A DNA stretch of 64,000 nucleotides from Mesaphorura yosii (taxonomy: Eukaryota > Arthropoda > Collembola > Poduromorpha > Tullbergiidae). Below, in pieces: positions 25,101-40,600 of the stretch. The DNA is taken from NCBI GenBank assembly GCA_009869945.1, contig WIXG01000202.1:62001-126000 (forward strand). The letters run 5' to 3'. Numbering within the stretch: position 1 is the stretch's first letter; every line of letters begins with the position of its first letter. The notes beneath the pieces were generated by a model. It was not told the origin of the DNA and searched no databases. It saw only the letters and a program-made list of their open reading frames with translations. A program made the position numbers and the translations under genes.

Positions 25101-26871
25101 ATTTCGTTCGTCATTGTCATGTGCGACCGCGACTGCGGTGTGACTTTGCTTTGATGATGGGCCGATGATTATTAATTTTATATGTTAGTGAATTGTAAAT
25201 GCAAATGACGAATCTGCAAATAAAATAGACAAACCAAGTCAAAAGCTAAGCCACAGCCACGTCACACTCAAAGCAAAGAGAGTCCAGAGCGACTGACGGC
25301 TCCTAAGCTGCTCGGCTCGTTTTGTTTACGATTCGCAAATACACTCGATTTGCAAAGTATTCGCATCGCATCTTCGTTCTTATAAGCATTTTGCGCTGTT
25401 TACCTTTAATCCTCGTGTCACATGAAGCACTCGTTCCACACTCGCAAAGTCTTCAGTGCAAATTGCAAATTAAACTACGAATTCCAGTTCGCAAATTGCA
25501 AATTATCTGTTAGTCGTCAGTCTATTTATAAAGGTGACAATGCGTGGCGCAGGATGACAAAAAAAGACGGAACACGAGGTAATTATGCTAAATCACAGGA
25601 CAAATCTTCACTCTTCACTAATTCCAATGCCAAAGATGATCTGTGATCTCTGATTTGTGATCTGCGAGTGCAGGTGTACAAAAATGCCTGCAAACTGCAA
25701 TCTGCAGTAGGAATTTGTGAACGTAGTCAGCCGTGAGCCGTAGTCGTTCAAGGTTTCTCCGATGACTGTGACTTGACTTGACTGGGTTACGTCGTGGGCA
25801 CTGAAGAACTGAACAAGACACGCGAGTTTCTCTTCACTCTTCACGTTCCCACAAAAGACCAGTAATAAAAAGTGAAGATGATGATTCAGTGCAAACACAA
25901 AGGCTCACGCTTTGTTATGATTTTTTCCATTCCCCATCGCAATCGCATTACGCACCTGCTCTCTGCCTGCTCGTTTGCTTCTCGCCGTCCCCGTGATGCG
26001 ATAATGAGCCTGTTTTCCTTTGAAGGTTGTATGTACAACAATGAAAAACCATTAAAAAAATCTGTGCCACGCCACGCCACGCCAAAGCAAAGCCACAGAG
26101 AGCGAGAGTGAATTTGTAGTTCTCGAGCAAACGAGCAAACGAGCGATTGACTCTTTTGCAAAACATGAAAATCGGACTTCCTCTCCTCTGCTTTTGTCTG
26201 CCTGCCTTTAATGCCTTTAATGGCTTTGTTTGCTTTGCGTTCACCGACGCGATTGCAAAATGAAGGTCGCCGCTAACGCGAATTTTGGTGTTTGTCTGGA
26301 AAACCACGTCGCGAATGGTGAAATTGATTTTTGTGGATTACAGAGCCCAGATGCAAGTGCAGGGCAGAAGGAGATGAAAAGATAGCGTGCAACTCGCCAA
26401 CCGCCAACTTGCCACTGCTACTACAAGAAAGGCGAAGGTAATTACACGTGTAAATAAAATTAATGTCATTCATTCATGAAATGGCTGGCTAAATGCATGC
26501 TAATTTGATGATAATTTGCAAACGCAAATAAATGCAATCCACCGGTGACGGGAAAATGAGTGCTAATTGAGTAATAAAACGTAAACTGCTGCTGCTAATT
26601 CACCCAACAAAAATCGCAGATCACACACACGCGAAGCCGAAGAAAGACGCACGAATCGACGAATGAAATCCTGGAAATTCACAACGTAACGACTCGAATT
26701 CGCAATTTGCAAAGGCTAGGCTGGAGAGTTTCTTTATTTTGCAAATACGATCGAGTATCACACTTCATGTGGAACAGCAACAAAGAACAAATTGGGCAAA
26801 TCTCGTCGAAAAACTTGGAATTGGGAGAAGAAAAATTAGTCTTGGCTTTCATTTTATAAGAAAAGTAGTGA
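22193..26871. other. Intergenic interval between sphingomyelin synthase and MMS19
   Basis: About 4.7 kb of AT-rich DNA. It should contain the sphingomyelin synthase promoter (left end) and MMS19 3' UTR (right end; a minus-strand AATAAA at 26738-26733 lies about 135 nt after the MMS19 stop). There are short local duplications, for example CCACGCCACGCCACGCC near 26065 and GAGCAAACGAGCAAACGAGC near 26125. Open frames are short and low in complexity. No RNA gene or complete TE is visible. Confidence 0.5.
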
Positions 26872-29800
26872 TTAGAGCCCGCCCGGGGCCCCGGATAGGA
26901 TCCACACGTTTCTCGTCGTCACCGCTTCCTTCCGCACAAGGCGCTTGGGGTCGTCCAGACTCTTGGCCAACTCGGTCACAATCTGCAAGGGCAAAACGAG
27001 TATAGAATTTAAAAAGCGATGTAATTATTTTTACGTGAAACAAGGTTCTCTCCCAGTGAAAACTGCCACCCTTAAAAATATTTATTTTTCCGGTGAATTT
27101 CTCCTTTCGTAATAGAAACTTTCCATGAAATAATATCTGCCTGGGATAAAATAATTATAATTGCAGTAACGACAGGTTTCGTGAAAGTATTTTTGGAAGC
27201 ATTGAAAAAAATTTACACATTCCCGGTGTTCTTTGCATGCTTGTCATTTTTGCTGGAATTTTCAAAGTTTTTGGACCATTTTCCTGAGATGAACTGTTGT
27301 GCTTTCTGCGAAGTGTCAAATGATTCTTTCAAAACCCAATTATCAAATATTCGCATACGTTTTGTAAGAACTGCATTTTCTTCAATCTCGGTGTCCTCGT
27401 CAGATGAATCAGAAAGATTCACATGTGAAAATGAGAGCGGTATAGCGACTCGGCAATGTCTCAATTTAAACTGGTTGTATATACTAGTAGTAACTGGCAT
27501 TTCAAATTATCTCAGTGCTATTTATAGATATGCCTGTGGGAAATTGTCTCAAGTGCAACTCTTGCCACCGGAAAAAAGACTTATATTACTGGTGCAAGCT
27601 AATTATTATTTTCACCGAAAAGGAGCGTTGTTATACAAAACTAAATAATTAAACCCATTAAAAGACTATCCGCATTCGCATTTTGAAATTCGCAAATAGC
27701 GAAATGCGATACGAAATGCGTCCGAAAAGAGTGCTTACTTTGTTCTTGAAAGGTAGGATGACGTGCGGCGGGAATTTTGCAGCGCGCTGAAGGCATTTGA
27801 GCGCGACGATTCGAATTTCCTGAAAATACAAAGAAAAATACACGCAGATTTAGTTCGAATTTCACTAATTAATGTCACTTTTCAGCGAACGAAAGCAAAT
27901 TCCGAAAAAGCGGCTATAAATAGAGTAAATTGAAATTCAAAAGGCTTACTACCATGTTCGCTTTGAAGGAGACCAGCCTAAGGAGCCGTGGCGCCAAATC
28001 ACAAAAGTATTGAACAAGTGAAGCTGAATTTGCGGCCGATTCCTCTCCAGATCGAGTTCCAGATACTCCAGGACTGGAATCCTGAGCGGTAAACAACTCG
28101 AAAATGGCCGTCAGGCTCGTGATCACCACTTGCGAGTCCTTTTCAGGCGCGCCCGGCGCGGGCTCGAGCCCTTCTCCGTCATCGCCTTCCGCCTCGCCGA
28201 GTCCTACGCTCAAACCCGCAATTAGCAAAGGAATCACCTGCGAAACGAAAAGATCAAAGCCATCACAGAAAGTTACTTGCATCTTCGTTAATTTACGCTA
28301 TGCGCTTCGCTGAATCACACCAAAAGATCAAAACTACAGCAAAGGAGCCTTACATTTTCAAGCTGCAGGTGGAGAACAGACTTTGGCACATGCTTCAGTT
28401 GACAGCTCAGCGCCTTGATGTAGTTCGTCTTCGCACTCGAGTCCCTGCCTGAAACCCCGTCGGAGCCCACGCTGACGCTGCACTGGCGGTAGGCAGCAAT
28501 CAGTTTAGGGACAGAGAGCATGAAGAAACGCTGCTTGTACAGGAATTTGAAGGCACAATTGTTTTCTGGGGTCAGTGACGACGAAGACGCGCCGTCGCCG
28601 TCGGAGTCGGAGATGATTTTTGCGAAGCCTTCAGCCGCTGCTGCTCCGCCAACGCCCATGCCGCCGCTGAGCAGGTTGATCAGCTTATCGATCCAGGCAG
28701 GGAGGTGGGGCGAGCCCTTCATGGCGAGGGATTTGACGGTCCAGATCAGGAGGCCCAAAAGCGCCGGCGCTGGCTTGGATTCAGTCTCCATTTTCTCTTC
28801 TCCAGCTGGTTGGTCGAAAAGAGAATTCTGAAGATGGCTCTCGACTCTTGCCAGCAGCTTCTCAAATTCGGAGTCTGCAAAAACCAAAAGTACGTTCGTT
28901 AATTAGGTAGGTGTATTGAGTTAAGTTCGTAGTTCGCTGTGTTTTACGACACGACTTCGGCTTCGACTTACGCATACGAGAAGAGAATTCTCTAGTCTAT
29001 AATCCGATCGAGCCGGCCCATTTATTAATTTTTAGTTCAAATATAGTAGAGCTGCCAGCTTAAAAGTAAAGGACTTAAAACATTACATAAAAGTGTTTCT
29101 GCTTTTCATGAGATGAGATTAACAGCTGAACTCCGCGTACACGTAAGCGAATTTCCTTTTCTGAACGATAATTTGAAAACTTTCTCCATCAAAGTTTGAG
29201 TGGAGTCGATGACGAGTTTTAAGCTCTCCAACACTTTCCCTTGCTCGCCTGTTTCAAGGCCATTCGATGCCTTCAAGCATTCTCCGAACTCATTTTCATT
29301 TTCACTTTCAAGTGATCAAGTATAATCATCAAATTCACTGTCTAACAAATCTGGCGTGAGCTTACCTTCCAATTTGTTGTGTAGCACAACAAAAAGTCTG
29401 ACGTGGGCTTCAAAATCTTCCAAATCGCAGCCCGGAATGCCTGGAGCCTTAATTTTATCCAGGAATTCGTCCATTAGCTCCTTTTTGCGATCGATCCTGA
29501 CGCAAGGGTGAAGTGGAGACAGGAGCGCCTTGAGCAGGGATATCTGGAAAACGAAAATGACACCAACACGACACTATTAAAATTCCATTCGGGCCAGAAA
29601 ATTCGACACCGACAAGACAAGGCAAGCATTAACTGGAATCGCCTGTAGAAGTTTGTCCAGACGTTCGTGCGCACGCGAATTCCATATCTTGTCCACAATT
29701 CTCTGCTGAGCGGGGGGGTCAACGGCGCGTAGGAGTTTGATCACAATTTGCGCCAGCATCGCACACAATTCACGGGCAGAGACTCCGTCGGCGCTTTCGG

Positions 29801-32545
29801 TGCGTTGAGCAGCAAAATGCGCCCCAGCGCTCATGAATCGCTCCACGCCTGCTCCGTCTTCGCCATCGCAGACGAAGCCGATCAGCTCCTTCGAATGCGG
29901 CTGCTCTGGCGCTTGCTGGCAGATTTTGTCGATGGCATCGTTCAGGCACCTCACTACCCAAATTTGCTGTTGCAGCTGCAAGCAGTCGAAGTTCGGGTCG
30001 GTTGACGTGGAAAGTTGGACCAGCCTTGGAAGAATTAAGCGCCCAACTGCGGACGCGGGCGGAGGCACGCCGGCGCATTCGGAAATGGCTTTCAGGACGA
30101 GCGGATTGAGATTCCACTGCATTTGGTGTACATTTTCCAAGGCGTGGAGCAGCTTTGGGCCAAGGAGCCCGACGAATTCGTCGGGGAAAGTGGCCGCGAA
30201 GCGTTCCATGACTCGAACGGCAATGGCGCCCTCGCCAGACACAGCCACGGTTTCTTTGCTGATCAGCTTGAAAAGATGTTCTTGAAGCGTGTTTCTGTAA
30301 CTCGCGTCCAATGGAAAGGGAAAGTCAGAAGCTTGAGCACGGGAATGGGCGATTGCGTTGTCAACGAGCTGCTGGAAGAGTCCCAAAGCTAGGCTCACGT
30401 ATTCCGGGTCCGAGTGAGTCAAAAGAGTGAACCACGCGGCCACCATCGCGTCCCAGGCGCTGCCGCTGCTTGGAAGCAAGCTCGAGATTGACACTGGATT
30501 AAGCAATCAAAAGTTAAGAAGATTTCAACACGAAAATTCAGTTCGCAGAATTTTGATTACCCGCACTGCAGGTGCAGATAATGCGGATTAATGCGCTTAC
30601 GTGATGGAAAAGCACTGAGGGTAGCCACAAATCGCGTCAGAATGCGAAGTATCGCCTTCCGGTCCGAGCTGAGCCCGTTTACCAGGAATTGCTGATGAAG
30701 GAGTGGGACGACGAGGCCAAAGACTTCGACGCAGCACGGCGCGTTGGCTTCCGCGATGGCGAGCAGGACCTTTGACGCGGGCTGACTAAGGCGGAGCGCC
30801 GGCTCGGATAAATGATGTTTACATTCTGCCAAATGCGAAATGCCAATTAAAAGACAAACTTTGTTTAATACTTTTAAAGTTTAAAAGTTTTAATTGGCAA
30901 GCGAGTTATGAGTTATTGAACTCATGACTCACGACTCACCGGAAAAGAATGTTGCGACGCTTTCCTTTAAAATCCCCGACTCCGAATCCGAGCCCGACTC
31001 CTTTGACCTTGAGAGGGCTTTGAACGCGGAGCGAATAAACTCCAGGCTCGCCGCTTCGACCTGCTCGTTGGGTTCGAGGAAGACTTCCCGCCGAAGCGCG
31101 TGCCAAATCTGGGCGAGGAAAGGGCGCAGGTCGTCGGGGCTGTAGCACTCCTCGCAGCAGGCAGCGAGGAGGCGGAGCGAGTCCAGCTTGGCGCTGTGCA
31201 GGTCCGAGGCGAGTTTTTCTAGCGCCAGCGGAATCAGGAACTTCGAGAACAGATTTGTTCGCGACAGGCAAAAGTGAAGGCCGGAAGCCAAGTCTTCCCG
31301 AGTGATCGTGTCGGCGGAATTTGGTCGGGCCACCTACAAGGGTGAAAGCAAAATTGATGTCAAAGGTCAAATCAAGCCGTTGAGGGAATTTTTTCCTCAC
31401 AGGATTGAAGTCGATTGGAAAATAGCACGCCAGTGCTTCGAAGAATTCCTCCTCCAGTGGCTGGATCGGAAAATTCCCCAGGACAGTCGGGACGACGTTG
31501 AATAATATAACAAGATTTCGGGGGTCTTTCTCCCCTGCGAAGGCGTCGATGAAATGTTCGACGAAATTCGGCGTGTTGTCTTGCAGGTCCTTCAGGTACG
31601 CCTTTGTCCTGAGCATGTGCTGCAGTGTCGCGAAGAAGGAGCGCCGAATTCGGTGCACGTTCGTCTGCATGTTGACTTCCATGAAGAGCCTGTTCAGAAT
31701 CTTGCTGCAAGAGCCTGGCGGGAGGTTGGCGCCGCCGCCGCACTTTTGCACGATCGGCGCCAGGCAGAGTATGACTTTCGGGATGACGAGGTGCTGATCA
31801 CGGAGCCGGTCGACAAGGAATTCGACCAAGTAAGTCAGGTCGTTGGGTGTCAGCGTGGCCGCCTGCAGTTCGGCGAGGGTGTAGTGGAGCACGTCGACGG
31901 CCTTCGCCCGGTCCTGCACGTCCGAGCTCGTCAGCTTGTCGCCGAGCTGGTCGACCACGTCGACGAGCTGCAATGATCCGGCGTTAAGATAACTCGCGAT
32001 TTTCTCGCCACATCTTTCAATGGCTCCGTCGGGGTCGTCTTCCGCAGCCGCCACAGCGAATGCTTCGACGAGGTGGGCTCGGACGAGGTCAGCGCTACAA
32101 AAATGGGGTGTTATCATAAATTGGGGTCGAGTTTGATGTTCATCGCAACATGCACTTTGGACGTTGAACTCTCATGTGTTAGGTTTTTGTATCATCGGCA
32201 CGTTCACCATAGCTCTCACTCCACCGCTGCCAACCAACTTTATTCTAAATGCATGTGTTGTGATGCTTTTTGGCTGCTGTTACGTAACGTAACGTACGGG
32301 TTTTAGTGTGATCGAATTCTCCGTATGTATGTACAAAGCAAGAGGTTAATACTTGGTCGCTTGATTAATTTAAGTGACTGTTAGTCGGTTATCGGTGTGA
32401 AGTCTATTCAGTTCAACCAGCATTGATCTTAATTGTCCATCAGTAGCTGACTTGGAGGAATCGGTATAGCTACTCGTTTACTAAAGGCCTGATAGGTAAG
32501 TTTTCAAAATACTTACTGGCGCTTGCGCTCTTCGGTTGACTCCAT
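26872..32545 (-). CDS. MMS19: MMS19, cytosolic Fe-S assembly (CIA) targeting factor
   Basis: HEAT-repeat adaptor of the CIA targeting complex that delivers Fe-S clusters to DNA replication and repair enzymes such as XPD, polymerases and primase. Exons: 32545-32517, 32094-31401, 31333-30940, 30825-30601, 30493-29610, 29543-29366, 28874-28354, 28237-27953, 27819-27739, 26982-26872 (TAA), about 1133 residues against 1030 in vertebrates. Family landmarks occur in order: DQHLVIP and GEKDPRNL with CYFPIDF in exon 2 (N-terminal MMS19 domain), AKLDSLRLLAACC and RREVF in exon 3, KQRFFMLSVPKLI and NYIKALS in exon 7, and the C-terminal LAKSLDDPKRLVRKEAV in exon 10, almost identical to vertebrate MMS19. 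The exon 5 donor (GTGTCG) is weak, and exon 8 has tandem donors three bases apart (GTAGTAAGC), so one Val may be optional. It is head to head with DECR. Confidence 0.93.
27052..27660 (-). mobile_element. Possible decayed transposon fragment in MMS19 intron 9
   Basis: Intron 9 of MMS19 (26983-27738) is larger than its neighbours and contains AT-rich DNA unlike the host exons, with a minus-strand open frame at 27500-27213. Its peptide includes an acidic SSDEDTEIEE run and then KRMRIFDNWVLKESF, which reminds me of the start of zinc-finger/MULE-type transposon proteins; this is a resemblance, not an alignment. The frame stops after about 95 residues and no terminal repeats are visible, so if it is a TE it is a dead remnant. 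It could equally be ordinary intronic DNA. Confidence 0.3.
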
Positions 32546-33088
32546 CGCTGTGTCTGGATTTTTCGCCGGAATTCGACACCAATAATATCGTTAATCTAAC
32601 TTCCTAACTCTTAATTCACATTTTAAGTACGGATTTCTGCAGCCGGAGACTTAAAATCCGGATGAATCAGCTCATTTCACGTGCTGGAACGTGCGATTTA
32701 ACGATTTAGCAACTAAACTGGGACCTTCCTTAACTTAAGACACTTCACTACTTTCACCATTACTGCCTACTATTAAAACAGGCCTAACAAGGTACAACTT
32801 GAGCAATAGAATGTGGAAGGAAGATTATGATTATGAAATCACGAATTGAGGATGCGAATCGCAAAGATGAACTCAGCAGCCAGCAAGCTCCGAGAGCACG
32901 AGCATGAGTTTTTGCAGAAATTCGCGGACTCGAGATGCGTGACGTGCGCATCTCCGGCGGCTCTTTGTTCTTCAGTTAACTGTTGACTTGACTGTTAACG
33001 CCTGCCCTTTCCAGCTTGCAAGGACTCAAACTCGCAGACGTCGACTAATTAATACTTTAACAACGCAAAGCCTATCAAACTTATCAAC
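32546..33088. promoter_or_regulatory. Shared divergent promoter interval, MMS19 / DECR
   Basis: The ATG codons of MMS19 (minus) and DECR (plus) are only 543 bp apart and the genes point away from each other, so both promoters and 5' UTRs must fit here. No TATA box with a well-spaced initiator is evident for either direction, as expected for housekeeping genes. This is inferred from geometry only. Confidence 0.6.
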
Positions 33089-35268
<2,180 letters not shown>

Positions 35269-35427
35269 TTAACTGAGGCACATGGAATATTTCATCTCAA
35301 AGACGATCTGCAGCCGCTTGAAATCGGATTCCAGTAATTGGAAGTCCCTTTCTTTGTACTTAATGTCAGATTCCAGGAAATTAAACTTCTTTTTGCTTCT
35401 ACATGTCAGATTTGAGTTTTCTTCTTT

Positions 35428-35433
35428 AATAAA
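35428..35433 (+). terminator. Poly(A) signal of DECR
   Basis: AATAAA, followed at once by an overlapping AATAAA-like repeat, lies 160 nt downstream of the DECR stop codon. Confidence 0.6.
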
Positions 35434-37572
35434 ATAAATGATGGCAAAACCTTGAATTGCAAATTGCATTTTCCTTCTACAACGCGTCCACGCTTTGTGA
35501 ATTCGGAATGCTCCAAGAAATTAAACAGAGCGGGAAATCAGAATGAAGCAACAAAAAACGCATCAAACTTCAAAGGTAAAAGAGAATACAAAAGACTTAT
35601 GATGCAGCAGTTCGGGTCATAGGTCAATCAGTTCAATGCCACGCAGCCTCCGCTTGACGTCTTGGCTAACAAGCTCGACGGCGCCACGACTTTCGACCTC
35701 GGCAACGAGAACGGAAACAAGCCATTCAATTTCAGCAATCACATCTTCAAATCATTCGGCCAACGGCACCGAAGCCCCAAATTGCAATGGGGAATTGGCA
35801 AATGGATATCGCAAGTGAACAGACTCATCTCGATTCTATTCTTCTGTTGCATCATTCGTTTGGCATTCTGGAATTTAATAACTTACATATGTAAGCGATG
35901 CCTTTTTATTTATTCTTTTATGAAAAGCACGAGCCTCGCCTCGCAATCGGCAAGCGGAATTCAGCCTCACTTCAAAGTATTCGACCTCCAAAACCTTCCA
36001 GCCATAAAAAGTTCAAGTTGCCCCATGCCGCCACATATTTGCGACCGTCACACGACAATTGAAAAATAGAAGCAGACATCTTCTTGGAATCGGAAATTTA
36101 ATATCGCACAAACACATTGCATTAAGGCTATTAAAAAAATGAGTTTAAAAGAAAAGTTATGATTGTGCTGTGGTGGGAAGTTTGTTTTGTTTGGCAAAGC
36201 GAAAGAAAGTGCCGTGTACTTTGAACTGTCTCCAAACGAGCCTGAGCCCACGCGCCAGACGACTGACAATCACAAAAATGAGAGTATACTCAAGTCATTA
36301 CGTCTTATTCAATAAAAACCTGGTACAACTCCAGCTCGCTTCTTACTTGCGTTACGAGCCTTCGTGTCAGAACTACATAAAGAAACATGTATATGCAGTG
36401 CGTGGAAGTTATCGGAAAGTTTCCAGCTTTTCATTTTTTTTTTAAAATCCGGCTGACTAACGCTGCTAGCGATGGGAAGTTCAAACAAAGGTAAAGGCCA
36501 CAAGACATTGTTCAAGCTCGTTTGTGCTCAAGTTTCAAAGCAAAGCCGTACTCGAGTTACTCGTTCCGGTTTTAGTATTCCAGTTCATTAACGGAGGAGC
36601 ACAATGCTGCAGTGGATTGTGAAAGTAGATCGGGTTACAGGTGCGATTGATTTCGGAGGAAACTTTCTTTGGCGTACCACAAAGTTGCGAATTACGATGC
36701 AAATTAATGTTGGCGCAGTCGAGACGAGAATTTGGCTGAATCGAAATCTTGAATTCGCAGTTCTCAGAATTGTACTCGTGCCCTGTCGCTGCGGCTGGCC
36801 TGCAAGAAGAAAAAGTAAGTTGTAGTTCTAACGATCGATTGGATTACATTTACATTTACATCTAGAAGAGCTCACGCAAATGGACATGAATGAATGTCAA
36901 ACAGATTTTCGAGTAGTCAAGCTTATTATCCTTCCACGTGTCTTCTGAAGCGAAGAAGTTCCACTTCTGTGCCCCGTGGAGGACGTATCCAAGCGACGCG
37001 ACACAAGTGGAAATTGAATTGTGACGATCAGGAGCTCAGAAACTTGGAAGGAAGATGATCTAGTTACTTTCTTCATGCGTGACTTCATGACATACGTACG
37101 TACTCCAGTCTGCTGGAGCGAATGCAATAAGTAATTCGACCGTGCTCTTTGTATAAAACTGAAGAATCTACACGTCAAGATCAAGATCGCATCCTCCGAA
37201 CTTGTTTTTCATTTACAGGTATCACATATCATCTTCAGTGGGAGCATGCCTGCTTCCCCTCTTTGGTTGGAGAGGCGAGGGGGTCCCAAGTTGCGTTGGT
37301 TCACCTGCACCCGATGGGATCAAATTTCCAGCAGCAGCGGAGAGGATTGGTTTAACTGGAGAAGGATGCTTATTATTCCAATTCCCATTGGAAACTGTTT
37401 TCCCAACTCCCGAATCCCGAATTCAGATTTTGGACGAAAGAAATTTAGAAATACAGCACTCAAAAACAGCAAAAACAAGCGAAAGAAATGAACTTAGAAA
37501 GGGGCTGTCCAGTGGTCGAGTCCAACCACCGTTTGTGGAGCCGGTGCTGTGTTCCCTGGGAAAATGGAAAAC

Positions 37573-37610
37573 TATATAAAGCGTAGCGCGTTACAGTTCC
37601 AGTTTCAGTC
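37573..37610 (+). promoter_or_regulatory. Candidate TATA-initiator core promoter
   Basis: TATATAAA at 37573-37580 is followed by the arthropod initiator TCAGTC at 37605-37610, placing the initiator A about 34 bp after the first T of the TATA box, near the usual spacing. Downstream, a good donor (AACAG|GTAATC, GT at 38418) and the acceptor at 41880-41881 would make a non-coding leader exon for the Torso-like gene. The assignment to that gene is inference. Confidence 0.4.
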
Positions 37611-40600
37611 ACGTTGAAGTTGAAGTTTAATTAGACAATAAGCAAGAGCCGAGACGAGCAGCAGTCCAGACAAGGCAGGCAGTGTATTTCAGCATTCAGC
37701 TGCTTGTCTACTTTTTATCGCGTCTTCCGCGGTTCCAGTGCTCAGTTGTTCAGATTCGGCCGGAGCCACAACACAGCCGATTTGACCGTCTCAACGCGAG
37801 GCAAATAAGCATCAAGCTTGAGTAACAGGTGTCAGGCGGTTAAGTTTTATTAAAGGGCAAGGAAAGGAGTTTCACTGCCCCATCACTGATAAGCAAGTTA
37901 CTGAAAAATTGATTTGATTTGAAACTGCAACCACCGCCTTTAAGGTTCAAGGTTCTTCATTAATCATCTGAGCAGTGAAACTCGACTCGCGACGTGCACG
38001 TCTTTCTTCACTTCCAATCAGTGTCAAATGGCGAAGTAACTGCTGAATTATTCAAGAACAGATCTGCAGTGTCAAAGTCGGTCCAATTCAGTACCTGTAA
38101 CAGTAATCGGAAATTAGGCATGGTGAGTGGGTCATCAATCTAAATCCAATTACAAACTGACGTGCTGCAACTGCAGCTAGCGTAATTGTAATTAGGTTAA
38201 TAATAGCAACAGCAAGGCGGCTGGCGGAACAAATTCAAGCCAAGTCAGCCGAGCCAGCGAAGCAAGCATCAAAACAGCTGGGCAGAGGGGCTCCCTGCCC
38301 TTTCTTTGCTTTGTCGTGTCGTTAAATGTCGGTTAGAGTGAGTATGTGAGTCGTTAGCAAGTTAGCAGCGACACGATCGTCAATCGTCTCTCCACCGCAA
38401 CTTCGAAACAGAAACAGGTAATCAACACTTTAATGATTAATGCATGTTGGCAATGGGTAATAGCAATTGGAGCTGCAAAGCTCGTGCTCTAACTCCGCTT
38501 GGCTCGAGTCGAGGCTTAGCTGGCCGAAGTGCAGTTGATAATTTAAAGCAACTGCGACAACGATAGGGCTTTGCGAGTAAAACCGCAAATTGCAAACCCA
38601 CAAATCCGCATAGCAGATGTCCAGACGTCTTAAACCTAGCCTAGCCAAGCTACGAGGGACGACCTCGACGAGGATTATCAGCTCGTCATACCAGTTAGAA
38701 TCAAGACTTGAGCGTGGGAAATTCCATGCACGTTAATGTCTATTGTTGTCAGAGGCTTGGAACTTTTGGTTCTTGTTCGTGGCCTTCAGAAAAATTCGCA
38801 TTTCACAAGATCGCAATTTCCAATTTATGCGCTCAATTTCTCGTCGTCGTCATCGATTGCAAATTCAAATTCCTCAGGACATCAATCACTCAGGCACAAA
38901 AGTTGATCGATCGATTGTTCTCAGCATTTCTTAATTTATGCCGGCAAATTTCTAGCGTGCTCTGCGATGTGATTTCCAATTTCGGCATTGCGAAATTCTA
39001 GTCTTGGCTTGATTACAGGTGCATACATAATTGAATCCCAGTCCACTTCACTCGGCAGCCCATCTTCATCAAAAGTTAATGTCACGTTATCCGTTTGTAT
39101 TGATTGCCTTGCTTTCTGCTTTCTGGCCTGGCCACGGCCATCGCAATTGCTGCTGCTATGAATATTTAATTCGGATTAAATCAATACACTACGTTTGCTA
39201 AAGGTTAAAAGCATTAAAAGCTTGGCATGCAAGTATGGCAAGGCCGAATTTTTCGAAACATGGCCAGCGAAGAGTTTCGAAATGTCGCGAAGGCCACGGC
39301 TAAAAGCCCAAGAGCTTATTGTTGAGCGCTGTCGTTCTTTCCTCTTCCTCCACTGCGCTGCATTGCACTTGTACGTGGTGAAGCAATTGATCGAGCGATC
39401 TTCGACCTGATTTCTGTGATCAGACGCGGCGGCCGCAGTTTACAGAATTCAGGCCACTGGGGCTAGACAAACAATTTTGTAAGCACGAAAGCTGAGGTGG
39501 TTGGCGTTGGCATTGACGACTCGCGAATGAGGGAGTCGAGTTGAAAGACCCAATTAGTTTACAGGATACTTAAGCTGTCATTACGCAAGAGATGCCACAG
39601 CTTAGAAGAGGCGAGGTTGAATGAAGTTTTACAAGTGCCAATGCCCTCTGGCCAGCTAACATAACACACGTCGACACGCCGAATGGAGAATGCGGATGAA
39701 GATTCCAGGCGGTAATTCCTATTCTCATTCTCATTCTTGCAGTTGCGTCGTCTTCGCGCACCGCTAATTAATGGTTTGGCTCGGACTTTGGCCGCGTGAC
39801 AGCGTGACACCTATAATTTTAAGCTATTTCAAAAATTTTCATTTAAAATAAAGCCTAAAGAATTGAAGCTTTCTTTTTTAAAAGTCCTGCGATTTTTATG
39901 TATGGATTCGTCGTGGTGTGGCATTGAAGATTGGCTTGACGACATATTTAGTGAAAGCAACAGCTTATTTGCGAATTCTAGATTCGACATTCGCGATTCG
40001 TGAATCATGAAATTTTGAAGTGGAAATATAAAAACAAGAAAAACGAAGATGTCAAGACGAATGCGATTATTTCGTGTTCGCGCGAGGTCGAGTCGTAATT
40101 TCGAATTCACACGTGCAGAAAGAAGAAATTTAATCTCGAATAGCGTGTACGCTATTCGCACATTCGAGAGAATTCACTCAACACGTTCGATGCGAATTAA
40201 TTTGCGACAGTTACGAATTTCTTAGACAATTTTTCAAACTTTATCAATTCCGTAATTGGTATTTTGTTTCTAATTTGTTCGTAATTTCCCAAGAAAAGTT
40301 GTCCCCAAATTGATTTAAAACGTAAAAAGGGTGACAAATCGCTCAAGGTTAGGTATCATGCAAACTCATTTTACACGAGTGCGAATCGATTCTCGATTTG
40401 TGGCGAAAAGTTGGGTCTGAAATTTGGTCTCCTTTGCATGTGTATTGCGGTAACGGTTTTTGTTTAGGTTTTATGGAAACTTTTTTACTTTCATAATTTT
40501 GATGAGCTTCTCTACTACCCAACTTTTTTAATCATCCGCTTTTCATATTTCACATTTGCTATCACCGTTGCACGTTGCGAATTCTTGCAGCTGGCGGCTT

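Noticed and set aside
35662-36069. 135-codon frame after DECR
   Set aside because: No domain, no splice context, AT-biased; probably chance.
37202-37579. 125-codon frame just upstream of the TATA candidate
   Set aside because: No similarity, no donor or acceptor consistent with a gene, and overlapping frames of similar length in the same DNA.
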